Source of the DNA: Halapricum hydrolyticum
GTDB taxonomy: Archaea; Halobacteriota; Halobacteria; Halobacteriales; Haloarculaceae
Assembly: GCF_025517535.1 (NCBI RefSeq)
Contig: NZ_JAOPKC010000013.1
Span: forward strand, 23,719-87,718
Reading direction: 5' to 3'
DNA: 64,000 nt
Below the pieces are notes generated by a model. It worked only from the letters and a program-made list of their open reading frames with translations. It was not told the DNA's origin and made no database searches. Of the stretch, positions 49,649 to 58,837 are shown piece by piece. The stretch's first letter is position 1, and every line of letters begins with the position of its first letter. The position numbers and the translations under genes were made by a program.

Positions 49649-51372
49649 TGCCCACTGTCGACATCGACACCGACGAACTGCGCGAGTTGACCGGCTACGA
49701 GGACAAAAGCGACGAGCAGCTCAAAGACGACCTGTTCGAGCTGGGCCTGGAGTACGAGGGCGAGACCGACGAGGGTGAGTTGCGCTTCGAGTTCGAGCCC
49801 GACCGGCTGGATCGCCTCTCGGTCGAGGGCGTGGCGCGCTCGCTACGGTATCACTACGGCGACAGCCGCGGGGTGCACGTCCCGAGCACCAACGGCGCCG
49901 AGTGGACCATCGAGGTCGAGGACGTCCCCGAAGAGCGGCCGTACGTGACGGGCGCGATCGTTCGCGGGCTCGACTTCAGCGAGACCGCCTTCGACTCGCT
50001 GATCCAGCTCCAGGAGAAGCTCCACGCGACTATGGGTCGCAAGCGCGCGAAGGGCGCGATCGGGGTCCACGATCTCACCATGTTGAAAGGCGAAGCTGCA
50101 GTGGAGGGGAGCCGAAAGACCATCCGCTACACCGGCGTCGATCCCGACGAGGCGCGGTTCGTCCCCCTGGAGAGCGACGCGGAGATGACCCCTGCCGAAG
50201 TCATCGAGGACCACCACATCGGCAAGGAGTACGGACACCTCGTCGCAGACATGGATCGCGTCCCCGCGATCTACGACTCGATCGGCCTGTTCTCGTTCCC
50301 GCCGGTGGTCAACGGTCGCCGGACGGAGGTGACGACCGGCTCACGGGACCTCTTCATCGAGATGACCGGCACCGACCAGTGGACGATCGACCACATGCTG
50401 AACATCGTCTGCTACGCGCTGGCCGCACGGGGCGGGACTATCGAGGACGTCCGCGTCGAGTACGAGACCGCACCCGACGAGTATCCCCCCGAGCTGATCC
50501 GGCCGGACTTCTCGACGACAGAGAAGACCGTCGCCCACGACGACATCGAGACGACGCTGGGGATCGACCTCGGCGAAGACGAGGTGCTCGATCTGCTGGA
50601 GCGCTCTGGTCTGGCAGGCGAGCCGACCAACGACGGTGAGGCAGCCTACGACGTCACGATCCCGCCCTATCGCGTCGACGTGCGCCACCCCGTCGACGTG
50701 ATCGACGACGTCGGGCGGGCGTACGGCTTCAACGATCTGGAGCCGCGCTATCCCGACATTGGGACGATCGGCGGCCGTCACGAACGGTCGCGACTCGAGC
50801 GGGCCGTCCGCGAGACGCTGGTCGGCCTGGGGTTCCAGGACCTGCTGAACTTCCATATGACCGACGACGAGCAGGTCAGCGGCCGGATGAATCTCGGCGA
50901 CGCCGACGGCGTGCTGGGGGCCAACGAGCCGGTTCGGATCGAGAACCCCTACAGCGAGGATTACACGATCGCCAGGTCGTGGCTGCTGCCCTCGGTCATG
51001 CAGGTGCTGGAGAACAACACCCACCGGAGCTACCCCCAGGACCTGGCGGAGGTCGGCTGGGTCGCCCACCGCGACGACGAACAGAACACCCGCGTCGCCG
51101 AGTCGCGCCACGTCGCGGCCGCGCTCGCGCGCCACGAGGTGTCCTTCGAGGACGGGAAGGCCCGGCTGCAGGCACTGGTCGAATCGTTCGACGCAGAACT
51201 CGAGACGCCGCCGACCGAGCACCCGTCGTTCATTCCGGGTCGGGCCGCCGAGATCGTCGTCGACGGTGACGCTGTCGGCGTGATCGGCGAGGTTCACCCG
51301 GGGGTGCTGGTCGAGCACGACCTGGAACTGCCCGTCGTCGCGTTCGAGTTCGACGTGGAAGCACTCCGCTAG
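49648..51372 (+). CDS. pheT: Phenylalanyl-tRNA synthetase, beta subunit
   Basis: 574 residues, archaeal-type PheT: B1/B5 domain start, B3/4 ('GLDFSETAFDSLIQLQEKLH', 'IGVHDLTMLKGEAA'), B5 'IPPYRVDVRHPVDVIDDVGRAYGFNDL', and the catalytic-like core 'ENPYSEDYTIARSWLLPSVMQ', ending 'ADLGEVHPGVLVEHDLELPVVAFE'-like (core seen at the C-terminus). Translationally coupled to pheS. Confidence 0.96.
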   Translation: MPTVDIDTDELRELTGYEDKSDEQLKDDLFELGLEYEGETDEGELRFEFEPDRLDRLSVEGVARSLRYHYGDSRGVHVPSTNGAEWTIEVEDVPEERPYVTGAIVRGLDFSETAFDSLIQLQEKLHATMGRKRAKGAIGVHDLTMLKGEAAVEGSRKTIRYTGVDPDEARFVPLESDAEMTPAEVIEDHHIGKEYGHLVADMDRVPAIYDSIGLFSFPPVVNGRRTEVTTGSRDLFIEMTGTDQWTIDHMLNIVCYALAARGGTIEDVRVEYETAPDEYPPELIRPDFSTTEKTVAHDDIETTLGIDLGEDEVLDLLERSGLAGEPTNDGEAAYDVTIPPYRVDVRHPVDVIDDVGRAYGFNDLEPRYPDIGTIGGRHERSRLERAVRETLVGLGFQDLLNFHMTDDEQVSGRMNLGDADGVLGANEPVRIENPYSEDYTIARSWLLPSVMQVLENNTHRSYPQDLAEVGWVAHRDDEQNTRVAESRHVAAALARHEVSFEDGKARLQALVESFDAELETPPTEHPSFIPGRAAEIVVDGDAVGVIGEVHPGVLVEHDLELPVVAFEFDVEALR

Positions 51373-51608
51373 GAGCGGTCGGTCAGTCCGTAGCAACCGG
51401 CCCGAAGGAAGTTCGGACCGGGGTTTTTGCTCCAGCTTTTTCGAGGAGTACGAGAGCAAAGCTCTCCCAGACTATGCGAACGGCGGCGACGCCACCGTGA
51501 GCAGAGAGCGAGTCGCGGGCACGCCCGCGGCCGAATACGGTGGAGCCGCAACGCTGTTTCCGCAGAGTCGCGGACCGAGGAAACCCGACGAAAAATGAGG
51601 TGTTTGCG
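51373..51608. other. Hairpin-rich spacer
   Basis: Contains GAGAGC-AAA-GCTCTC (51451-51465) followed by GC-rich 'ccgcgg' elements; no gene. T-rich 'ggggtttttgctcc' after pheT may end transcription. Confidence 0.5.
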
Positions 51609-53948
51609 CTACCAGTCGGGCGTAATCCGCGACAGCCGCATCGCGTTGCCGGTCACGCCGAGACTCATCCCCATGTCGCCGACGACGACGGCCATGGCGA
51701 CGCTGACCAGCCCCAGCGGCACACCGAGCGCGAGCAGGGCTTTCACGCCCAGACTGGCCCAGATGTTCTGTCGGATGACGCCATTGGCCGTGTGCGACAG
51801 CGAATACAGGTACGGGAGCTGCCCGATGTCGTCGCCCATCAGCGCGATGTCGGCCGTTTCGAGGGCGGTGTCCGTCCCCGCCGCGCCCATCGCGATCCCG
51901 ACGTTGGCGGTCGCCAGTGCCGGCGCGTCGTTGATGCCGTCGCCGACCATCGCCACCTCGCCGTATTCGGCCTGCAAGTTCTCGACGGCACCGACCTTCT
52001 CGTCGGGCAGGAGCTCCGCGCGATAGTCGTCGACGCCGACCTGTTCGGCGATCGCCCGCGCGGTCCCCTCGTTGTCGCCGGTCAGCATGACGACGTTCGC
52101 GACGCCCAGTTCGTGGAGTCGTTCGACGGCTCGCCGGGCGTCCGGGCGCACTTCGTCGGCGATCGCGATCGCCCCCAGCAGTTCCGTCTCCGTGCCCACG
52201 AGCACGACCGTCTTGCCCTCCCGCTGCAGAGTGGCGATCGTCTCCGCATCGAAGGTGTCGTCAGAGTTACCTGCAGCCGCGGTCACGGCTCCGCCGTCGG
52301 TGACGCCCCGGGCGCCGAGATCGAAGCCGAGGTCCTCGAACAGGGCGGGCTTGCCCGCGTAGTAGGTCTCGTCGCCGATTCCGGCACGGACGCCCCGCCC
52401 GGTCAGACTCTCGAAGTCCGAGAATTCGGGGAGGTCAGTCAATCCGTATCTCTCGGCGCGGTCGCGGATCGCCGCCGAGATCGGGTGCTCGCTCCGGCGC
52501 TCCAATCCGGCAGCGTACCGCAGCAGCGTCGACTCGTCCGTGTCGCCGATCGGGACGACGTCGGTGACGGTCAGCTCGCCCCGAGTGAGCGTCCCGGTTT
52601 TGTCCAGTGCGACTGCGTCGATATCGCCCATCGCCTCAAGGTGGTTGCCGCCCTTGACGAGGACGCCGTTCTTCGCGGCACTGGTGATCCCCGAGACGAC
52701 CGAGACGGGCGTCGAGATGACGAACGCACAGGGGCAGGCGATCACCAGCAGGGTGAGCCCGCGGATGAACCACGTTCCCCAGTCGCCGGTGAAGGTGAAC
52801 GCGTACCCGGCCACGCCGACCGAGAACGGATCGGAGATCAACAGCGGCGGAAGCACAGCCGTCAGGATCGCCAGCACGACAACGATCGGCGTGTAATAGC
52901 CCGCGAAGCGATCGACGAACTGCTCTTTTTCCGTCTGCTTCTGCTGGGCGCCCTGTACCATCTCGATGATGCGCGCGAGCGTGGAGTCGCCCGCCGTCGA
53001 GGTGACCTCGGCTTCGAGATAGCCCTCGGCGTTGATCGAGCCGGCGTAGACCTCGTCGCCGACTGTCTTGTCGACGGGGACGCTCTCGCCGGTGATCGGT
53101 GACTCGTCGACCGCACTCTCGCCTTCGATGACGGTGCCGTCCAGCGGGATCTTCTCGCCGGGCCGGACGATCACCGTCTCGCCGATCTCGACTTCGTCAG
53201 CGGGGACGGCCACCTCCTCACCATCTCTGCGGACCGTCGCCTCGTCGGGAGACAGTTCCATTAGCTCCCGCAGAGAGTCTCGTGCCCGGTCCATCGCGTA
53301 GTCCTCCAGCAACTCGGCGACGCTAAAGAGCACGGCCAGCGTGGCGGCCTCGACGAAGTAGCCGATGGCAGTCGCAGCGACAATGGCAAAGCCCATCAGC
53401 AGATCGATGTCCAGGCTCAAGTTCTTCGCCGAGTAGTAGCCACCCCGCACGACCGGCAGACCAGCGGCGACGATCGCGACGACGAAAAGCGCGTCCGCAA
53501 CCGTCAGCGGCTGCTCCAGGACGGTTGCCACGACTGGATTTCCAGTGAAGACGAACTCGAAGACGAGCCCGAGAGTGAGAAAGACCGCGCCGACCCAGGT
53601 CTTGATGGCCCGCGAACTCGTCCAGACCTCAGAAGACGGGGCGACGTCAACGCCATCAGTCGACGCGCCGCTGGTGTCCGCTGCGTCGCTGTCGTTTCCG
53701 ACGACCTCGTAGCCGGCGTTCTCGATCGCCGCGACCACGTCGGCCTCGCCGGTGCGTTCGGGATCGTAGACGACCTCGACGCGGCCAGTCGTCGGCTGGA
53801 GCGTGGCGTCGACGACGCCGTCGACGCGCGCGAGGCTCTTGTCGACCTTCTTCGCACACGAGGGGCAGTCCATCTCGGGGACGGCGAGCTCGGCGGTCAG
53901 CTCCCGCCGCCCGTCACCGGGACGCCGCGAGTCTTCGTCAGTCATCAC
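51609..53948 (-). CDS. zntA: P1B-2-type heavy-metal ATPase (zinc/cadmium/lead exporter)
   Basis: 779 residues. N-terminal HMA domain with 'MDCPSCAKK' (C28, C31); A-domain 'ITGESVPVDK'; CPC motif 'ACPCAFVISTP' at about 405; phosphorylation site 'DKTGTLT' at about 447; hinge 'GDGINDAPAL'. TM7 'NIWASLGVKAL' with Lys and TM8 'VVVGDMGMSL' with Asp-x-Gly are the P1B-2 marks for Zn, Cd or Pb. Exports metal ions across the membrane. Follows the regulator by 50 bases, same strand. Confidence 0.93.
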   Translation of the reverse strand: MMTDEDSRRPGDGRRELTAELAVPEMDCPSCAKKVDKSLARVDGVVDATLQPTTGRVEVVYDPERTGEADVVAAIENAGYEVVGNDSDAADTSGASTDGVDVAPSSEVWTSSRAIKTWVGAVFLTLGLVFEFVFTGNPVVATVLEQPLTVADALFVVAIVAAGLPVVRGGYYSAKNLSLDIDLLMGFAIVAATAIGYFVEAATLAVLFSVAELLEDYAMDRARDSLRELMELSPDEATVRRDGEEVAVPADEVEIGETVIVRPGEKIPLDGTVIEGESAVDESPITGESVPVDKTVGDEVYAGSINAEGYLEAEVTSTAGDSTLARIIEMVQGAQQKQTEKEQFVDRFAGYYTPIVVVLAILTAVLPPLLISDPFSVGVAGYAFTFTGDWGTWFIRGLTLLVIACPCAFVISTPVSVVSGITSAAKNGVLVKGGNHLEAMGDIDAVALDKTGTLTRGELTVTDVVPIGDTDESTLLRYAAGLERRSEHPISAAIRDRAERYGLTDLPEFSDFESLTGRGVRAGIGDETYYAGKPALFEDLGFDLGARGVTDGGAVTAAAGNSDDTFDAETIATLQREGKTVVLVGTETELLGAIAIADEVRPDARRAVERLHELGVANVVMLTGDNEGTARAIAEQVGVDDYRAELLPDEKVGAVENLQAEYGEVAMVGDGINDAPALATANVGIAMGAAGTDTALETADIALMGDDIGQLPYLYSLSHTANGVIRQNIWASLGVKALLALGVPLGLVSVAMAVVVGDMGMSLGVTGNAMRLSRITPDW

Positions 53949-53997
53949 TGCAGTCTAGGGGACTCAGCTCGATAAGGGTTAGTTGGAATATTCCAAA

Positions 53998-54741
53998 CTA
54001 TAGCTGAGTCGGCGAGCCGGAGAGCTGAGATCCGTCGACGTGTCGCTTCGCGAGGTACTGTTCGGCCCGCCGGAGGCGATAGGTGAGCGTCGATCGGGGC
54101 ACGTCGAGGTGGTCAGCGAGTTCGCCGACGTCGACCACCCGGGGAGACTCGTAGTAGCCGTGTTCGACGGCTGCCCGGAGCGCGGCTTCCTGTTCGGGAG
54201 ACAGTCCGCCAGGATCGTTCGGATCGGCGGCCGCTCCTGGGACATCCGCCGTCCGCAGCATCTCTAGCCGGGCGCAGTCCCCGACCGCGGCTTCGAGATC
54301 CTCGAAGAAAGCAGTCACGTCACCCTCCCCGGAGTGGATGATCCGCCACGTGTAGTGGCGGGCCTCGTGGCGGGTCTCGAACAGCAGGCCGTCGCCCAGG
54401 CGCGTGCGGGCCAGGTGCGGGACGGAGATGCAGGTGAGCGTCCGCTCCCACCGGGAGTAGAGGACGAGCGCGTCGTCGGTGTGTTCGAGGATTTCGGTCG
54501 TCTGGGTCGCCCCGCAGTCTTCGGTCGCCAGACAGTCGGCGTAGTAATCGGTGTCGAGGAAAGCCGCCGAGATCGCATCGAGCGCCTCGCGCGAGCCCGT
54601 CGCGTGGTCGACCCGCCAGAGCCGGTCGTCAGTGGCGTGTAGCGACAGCGATCGGACCCGGGCGTCCGGGTGTTCGGCGAGGGCGTCGGCCACCCTGTTG
54701 CACCCCGGCTCGTATTCGAGGGCGAAGGCGAGTTCGCGCAT
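53998..54741 (-). CDS. Bat-type HTH_10 regulator upstream of metal ATPase
   Basis: 247 residues. C-terminal HTH_10 ('LSPEQEAALRAAVEHGYYES' then 'VGELADHLDVPRSTLTYRLRRAEQYL') as in bacterio-opsin activator. The N-terminal region (about 1-170) has several Cys ('GCNRVADAL', 'DCLATEDCG', 'TCISV') that could sense metal or redox. As the same-strand neighbour upstream of the ATPase it probably regulates it; this is inference. ATG 54741 begins 'MRELAFALEYEPG', usual for the family. Confidence 0.85.
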   Translation of the reverse strand: MRELAFALEYEPGCNRVADALAEHPDARVRSLSLHATDDRLWRVDHATGSREALDAISAAFLDTDYYADCLATEDCGATQTTEILEHTDDALVLYSRWERTLTCISVPHLARTRLGDGLLFETRHEARHYTWRIIHSGEGDVTAFFEDLEAAVGDCARLEMLRTADVPGAAADPNDPGGLSPEQEAALRAAVEHGYYESPRVVDVGELADHLDVPRSTLTYRLRRAEQYLAKRHVDGSQLSGSPTQL

Positions 54742-54752
54742 GTGGCGTCTAC

Positions 54753-54820
54753 GGCGTGACGCCGGATAGTCCCCACGCTGGCGCGTCGCGAACGCGCGCA
54801 CAATGAGGGACTTTTTAATG
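54753..54820. promoter_or_regulatory. Divergent promoter region of regulator and pcn
   Basis: GGCGT-G-ACGCC at 54753-54763; GCGCGT-CGCGA-ACGCGC at 54781-54797; TATA-like tttttaa (54812-54818) about 29 bases before pcn ATG 54845. The inverted repeats may be operators for the divergent regulator. Confidence 0.5.
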
Positions 54821-54844
54821 AATGGGGGCGTAGCCGGGTCCAAG

Positions 54845-55588
54845 ATGTTCAACGCGATCGTCAGTGCCGACACGCTGCAGGCGACGCTGGACTCCGTCAG
54901 CGTGCTGGTCGAGGAATGCAAGATCCACCTCGAGGAGGACGGGCTGGAGATCCGGGCGGTCGATCCCGCGAACGTCGGGATGGTCGATCTCTCCCTGAGT
55001 GCCTCGGCGTTCGAATCCTACGAGACCGACGGCGGACTCATCGGCGTCAACCTCTCGCGACTCGAAGACATCGCGGGGATGGCCGATGCCGATCAGCTGA
55101 TCCACCTCGAACTCGACGAGGAGACCCGCAAGCTCCACATCGCCATCGACGGCCTGGAGTACACGCTGGCGCTGATCAACCCCGACTCGATCCGTCAGGA
55201 GCCGGATCTGCCCGATCTCGATCTCCCCGCACAGATCGTGCTCGAAGGACGGGACATCGATCGCGCGGTCAAAGCCTCCGATATGGTCTCCGATCACATC
55301 GAACTCGGCGTCGACGACACCGACGACCTGTTCTACGTCGACGCCGAGGGTGACACCGACGACGTCCACCTCGAACTCACCGCTGAGGATCTGATCGATC
55401 TCACGGCCGGCCCGGCCAGTTCGCTGTTCTCGCTCGATTATCTCAAGGACATGAACAAGGCGATCCCCTCCGACGCCGAGGTCACGGTCGACCTGGGCGA
55501 GGAGTTCCCCGTGAAGCTGCACTTCGAGATCGCCGAAGGGCAGGGCCAGGTCACCTACATGCTCGCGCCGCGGGTCCAGAGCGACTAG
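54845..55588 (+). CDS. pcn: DNA sliding clamp PCNA
   Basis: 247 residues, normal length. 'DSVSVLVEECKIHLEEDGLE', 'VDPANVGMVDLSLSASAFE', the inter-domain link 'LPDLDLPAQIVL', and C-terminal 'LHFEIAEGQGQVTYMLAPRVQSD' match archaeal PCNA. Acts as a trimeric clamp for replicative polymerases and repair enzymes. ATG 54845 lies right after the TATA; an earlier in-frame ATG at 54803 would include the promoter. Confidence 0.97.
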   Translation: MFNAIVSADTLQATLDSVSVLVEECKIHLEEDGLEIRAVDPANVGMVDLSLSASAFESYETDGGLIGVNLSRLEDIAGMADADQLIHLELDEETRKLHIAIDGLEYTLALINPDSIRQEPDLPDLDLPAQIVLEGRDIDRAVKASDMVSDHIELGVDDTDDLFYVDAEGDTDDVHLELTAEDLIDLTAGPASSLFSLDYLKDMNKAIPSDAEVTVDLGEEFPVKLHFEIAEGQGQVTYMLAPRVQSD

Positions 55589-55720
55589 ATTCGCACGACG
55601 TGCCGCCAGTTCTGTTTCGCCGACAACTCCAACTCCGAGAGTAGCGTCAGTTATTGCTCTCGCCGTGCTGTGTTCGGACCGAATCAGAAATCGAGATAGA
55701 GAAAACGACTGTCCGATCGG

Positions 55721-57688
55721 TTATTCCGGGCAGTCGTCGTTCAGTTCGTACGTCCCGCACGTCGCGAGGTCGGTGTACGTCTTGGTTGTCGCAACCACGT
55801 CGCTCAGGCTCCCGTCCGACAGGTCGACAGTTCGCCATTCTCCATCGCCCGCGTTATGCGCCCAGAGGGTCTCGGTATCGTCGAACGCGAGTTGGCTGAG
55901 GACCGCATACGCGTCTCTGTCGTCGGATTCCACGATGATCTCGTCGTTGGCCGAGTCGTTCAGATCGACCTTGAAGAACGCCCCGTTCACACTGAAGTAC
56001 AGCACTCCGTCATCATCGGCAGCGATGTCACCGAACGTGTTGCCGGTGACGGGAAGAGTACGGACGTTCTCCGGGATCACGATCCCGTCGTCTTCGACGA
56101 CGCTGCCATCGGCGTTCAGTTCGACCTTGAAGAGGGCGTCGCCGCCCTGAGGCGTGAAGTAGTACGCCCCGCCGTAGAGCGTCGCTCCCGCGATGCTGTC
56201 GCCGCCGGAGATACTGCTGCCACCGTTGTACGTCTTGATCCCGAGGCAGCCGTCCTCGTTCATCGTCCTGAGGATGCCACCTTCTTCGGTGAAGTACCAG
56301 ATCTCGTTCTCCGGGTCGAACGCCAGCCCGTTCGGGTAGTTCTGGTTGCTGCTGTTGTCGGGGATGTCCCCGACGACTTTTTCGACGATTTCGTCGTCAT
56401 CAGCGTCGTACCGGATACTCCAGATTTCGACCTCGCCGTCGTCTGATCCAACCCGCGACGTGCCGTACATCGGGCACTCCGGGAGCGTCTCCTCACAGAC
56501 TCCGATGCCGAACTGGAAGTACGTCGCCCAGTTTCCGCCGTCGGTGATCTCACAGCCCTCGCAGCCGTCTCCCCAGGCGGTTTCGTCGCGGGTGCAGTCC
56601 TGAAGTACCTCAATGCCGTCTAGATCGAACGCATCGGCATTCCCATTGTGTAGACTGGGATCCGTCTTGTCCACGATACGGAGCTTCTCCGTCGACTCGA
56701 TCTCGTCGTAGTCCTCGTCGGCAGGGTTTCCGAGGTCGAACGTGGATAGCGTGTGCGCTTCGGGGCTATCTTCATCGCCTTGTCCCGAGTTGTCCGCTGT
56801 GCCGAGGAACCGCCAACCGCCATCGTACCACGCGTAGACGTCGGCCTTTTCCTCTGGATAATCTGCAAACGTAACCTCCCAGAGTCGTAAGTCGTCGCCG
56901 TCGCCGTTCACGACGGGACAGTCGAAGGTGACCTCGATCCAGCCGCCTTCAGCCTCGAATCCACCATCTCCATCGGGCATGAATCCGAGGCTGAAGAAGT
57001 CCCCGTCCGGATACGCCTTGACCAGCGCGTCCTCGGGGTCCGACCTGTCATCAGCAATGGGGTCGCCGTTCTTCTTGACTCCCTGTTCGGCCTCATAAGT
57101 CGCATCGGCAGCGAAGTACGGTGCTTCTTTGAGAACTTCATCAACCACGGCGTGAGCAGCAATATAGACACAGTCACCTACCTCAACGCCACAGCTGTCT
57201 ACTTCTTCCCACTTTCCGCCTCCACCCTTGCCTCTGCCGTTTCCGCCACCGACCTTGTACTCGCAGATCTCGTCAAAGTCGATAGTGTAGGTGTAACTGG
57301 TGACGCCGTCACCGTACTCCTCCTTGGTGAACGGGAACTGACCGGGCGCGCTCGATAGCTCCTTCGGATCAGTTTTGCCGACGTAGAGGTGTGTTTCCCT
57401 GAGATACCAGTCGTTTTCCGTATCTCCATCCAGCACGTACTCGACTTCTATTTGTTCCTCACCGGGGACTCTCCGCACATACACTGTGCCGACCTCGATG
57501 TCCTGCGCGGCACACAGTTGAACCTCGGCCTCACACTGTGGTCCACATCCGGGCCCACAATGTTCGTCAGCCGCCGCCGTGCCGGTAGCCGAGACACCAA
57601 TCAATCCAGCTACCGAAGCTGCCCCCACGCCCTTCAGTACTGTTCGTCGGTCGATACCCCATTCAAGACTGTCAATTTCGTCTGTCAT
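55721..57688 (-). CDS. Tat-secreted Cys-rich protein, WD/six-bladed-like C-terminal repeats
   Basis: 655 residues. Twin-arginine signal 'DRRTVLKGVGAASVAGLIGV' (about 12-31), then 'HCGPGCGPQCEAEVQLCAAQ', a beta domain, 'DGCEGCEITDGG' in the middle (about 370), then SMP-30/NHL-like blades 'YPNGLAFDPENEIWYFTEEG', 'GDIAADDDGVLYFSVNG', 'LSQLAFDDTETLWAHNAGDG'. At least 12 cysteines suggest disulfides outside the cell. No family recognised. ATG 57688 ('MTDEIDSLEWGIDRR') is chosen for the Tat motif; the earlier frame start at 57739 is unlikely. Confidence 0.82.
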   Translation of the reverse strand: MTDEIDSLEWGIDRRTVLKGVGAASVAGLIGVSATGTAAADEHCGPGCGPQCEAEVQLCAAQDIEVGTVYVRRVPGEEQIEVEYVLDGDTENDWYLRETHLYVGKTDPKELSSAPGQFPFTKEEYGDGVTSYTYTIDFDEICEYKVGGGNGRGKGGGGKWEEVDSCGVEVGDCVYIAAHAVVDEVLKEAPYFAADATYEAEQGVKKNGDPIADDRSDPEDALVKAYPDGDFFSLGFMPDGDGGFEAEGGWIEVTFDCPVVNGDGDDLRLWEVTFADYPEEKADVYAWYDGGWRFLGTADNSGQGDEDSPEAHTLSTFDLGNPADEDYDEIESTEKLRIVDKTDPSLHNGNADAFDLDGIEVLQDCTRDETAWGDGCEGCEITDGGNWATYFQFGIGVCEETLPECPMYGTSRVGSDDGEVEIWSIRYDADDDEIVEKVVGDIPDNSSNQNYPNGLAFDPENEIWYFTEEGGILRTMNEDGCLGIKTYNGGSSISGGDSIAGATLYGGAYYFTPQGGDALFKVELNADGSVVEDDGIVIPENVRTLPVTGNTFGDIAADDDGVLYFSVNGAFFKVDLNDSANDEIIVESDDRDAYAVLSQLAFDDTETLWAHNAGDGEWRTVDLSDGSLSDVVATTKTYTDLATCGTYELNDDCPE

Positions 57689-58144
57689 ACGTGATCCTCC
57701 CCCCCAGGGAGGTACTAGTATCTTACTCGGAATGATCATATATATGGAATAGACAGTTCAGGACCGTTCATGTATAGTAACCGTTAACTTATACGCCAGA
57801 CCACACAGGGAGTTTGGTGAGTTTCTTTTGTGCTCTTTCGAACCGTTTCAGGCCACATCTAGTCGAATGAGCTACAGATGAACCATACGCCTAGTTTATA
57901 TAGTCATATTATCATATCCTGGATGTCCAGCGACGATCGGTCCTCCTCGCGAGCAGCAGATTGTTGTCGAACTCATACACCGTGGGGTGAAACAGTCGCT
58001 TCCGAGCCGACGGGATCACTGTCGGATCCACGTATACCGGTCGAAAAACCATACTAGAAGATCTGACCCCACCTTTCCCACATTCTTGGAAATACAGCGC
58101 AATACTATTATAGTCTGGCCACTACGAACGAGTGTGACTCAACG
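57689..58144. other. AT-rich spacer with promoters
   Basis: No gene. AT-rich segments at 57716-57735 and 57894-57920 ('tttatatagtcatattatcatat'). TATA-like ctattatag (58105-58113) is about 32 bases before ATG 58145 and serves the sulfur operon. Confidence 0.55.
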
Positions 58145-58546
58145 ATGACGGGATATGCGATCGTTCTCGCCTCGGGCGAGCTCGAACGGGTACAGGCAGT
58201 AAGCATGATCGGCTCGATCGCCGCAGCATCCGAGACACCGGTACAGGTGTTTGCGACGATGAATGGCCTGACGGCCTTCGAGAAGGAGACTGTCGAGAGC
58301 GGCGACTTCGAGGTCGCCGGTCCGGCGGGCTACGCGATGCTCGAATCGGACGGCGACGAGGTGCCGCTGTTTACCGAGCAGCTCGAACGGGCGAAGAACC
58401 TCGGCCCGCTCGAGGTCTACGCCTGCGAGATGGTGATGGACGTGATGGGAAACGAGATCGACGACTACGTCGACGTCTTCGACGGCGTGCTCGGCGTTTC
58501 GGGCTTCCTGCAGAAGGCGTCGGACAAACAGGTGCTGTTCGTCTAA
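58145..58546 (+). CDS. DsrE-family sulfur-carrier protein
   Basis: 133 residues, DsrE/DsrF/DrsH fold. 'VQVFATMNGLTAFEKETVES' and the conserved Cys in 'LGPLEVYACEMVMDVMG' (about 98) which carries persulfide in relatives. First gene of a four-gene run with TusA, an SQR-like flavoprotein and DUF1641. Likely passes sulfane sulfur to TusA; family role, not shown here. Confidence 0.85.
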   Translation: MTGYAIVLASGELERVQAVSMIGSIAAASETPVQVFATMNGLTAFEKETVESGDFEVAGPAGYAMLESDGDEVPLFTEQLERAKNLGPLEVYACEMVMDVMGNEIDDYVDVFDGVLGVSGFLQKASDKQVLFV

Positions 58547-58555
58547 GGTGATACA

Positions 58556-58798
58556 ATGAGTGAATCCATTTCCCCAGACGTGACGGTCGACTCGCGCGGT
58601 GCAGCCTGCCCCGGTCCGCTGATGGACCTGATCGGCAAGGTTCAGGACGCGGATCCCGGGACCGTGATCGAACTCCAGACAAGCGATAGCGGCTCCAAGG
58701 GCGACGTGCCCGAGTGGGTCGAGGAAGCCGGCCACGAGCTGCTCGACACCGTCGAACACGACGACTACTGGAGTCTCTACGTGGAGACGACAAAGTAG
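58556..58798 (+). CDS. TusA/SirA-family sulfur-carrier protein
   Basis: 80 residues. The CPxP motif 'DSRGAACPGPLMDLIG' places the persulfide-carrying Cys at 19. 'GTVIELQTSDSGSKGDVPEW' completes the TusA core. A Shine-Dalgarno-like ggtgat (58547-58552) lies four bases before the start. Confidence 0.9.
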   Translation: MSESISPDVTVDSRGAACPGPLMDLIGKVQDADPGTVIELQTSDSGSKGDVPEWVEEAGHELLDTVEHDDYWSLYVETTK

Positions 58799-58837
58799 TA
58801 TTGTAATGATTGTACAACGCAATAGAGGAGTACACGT

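Noticed and set aside
51540..53102. A 520-codon plus-strand frame
   Set aside because: Antisense to the metal ATPase; Arg-rich.
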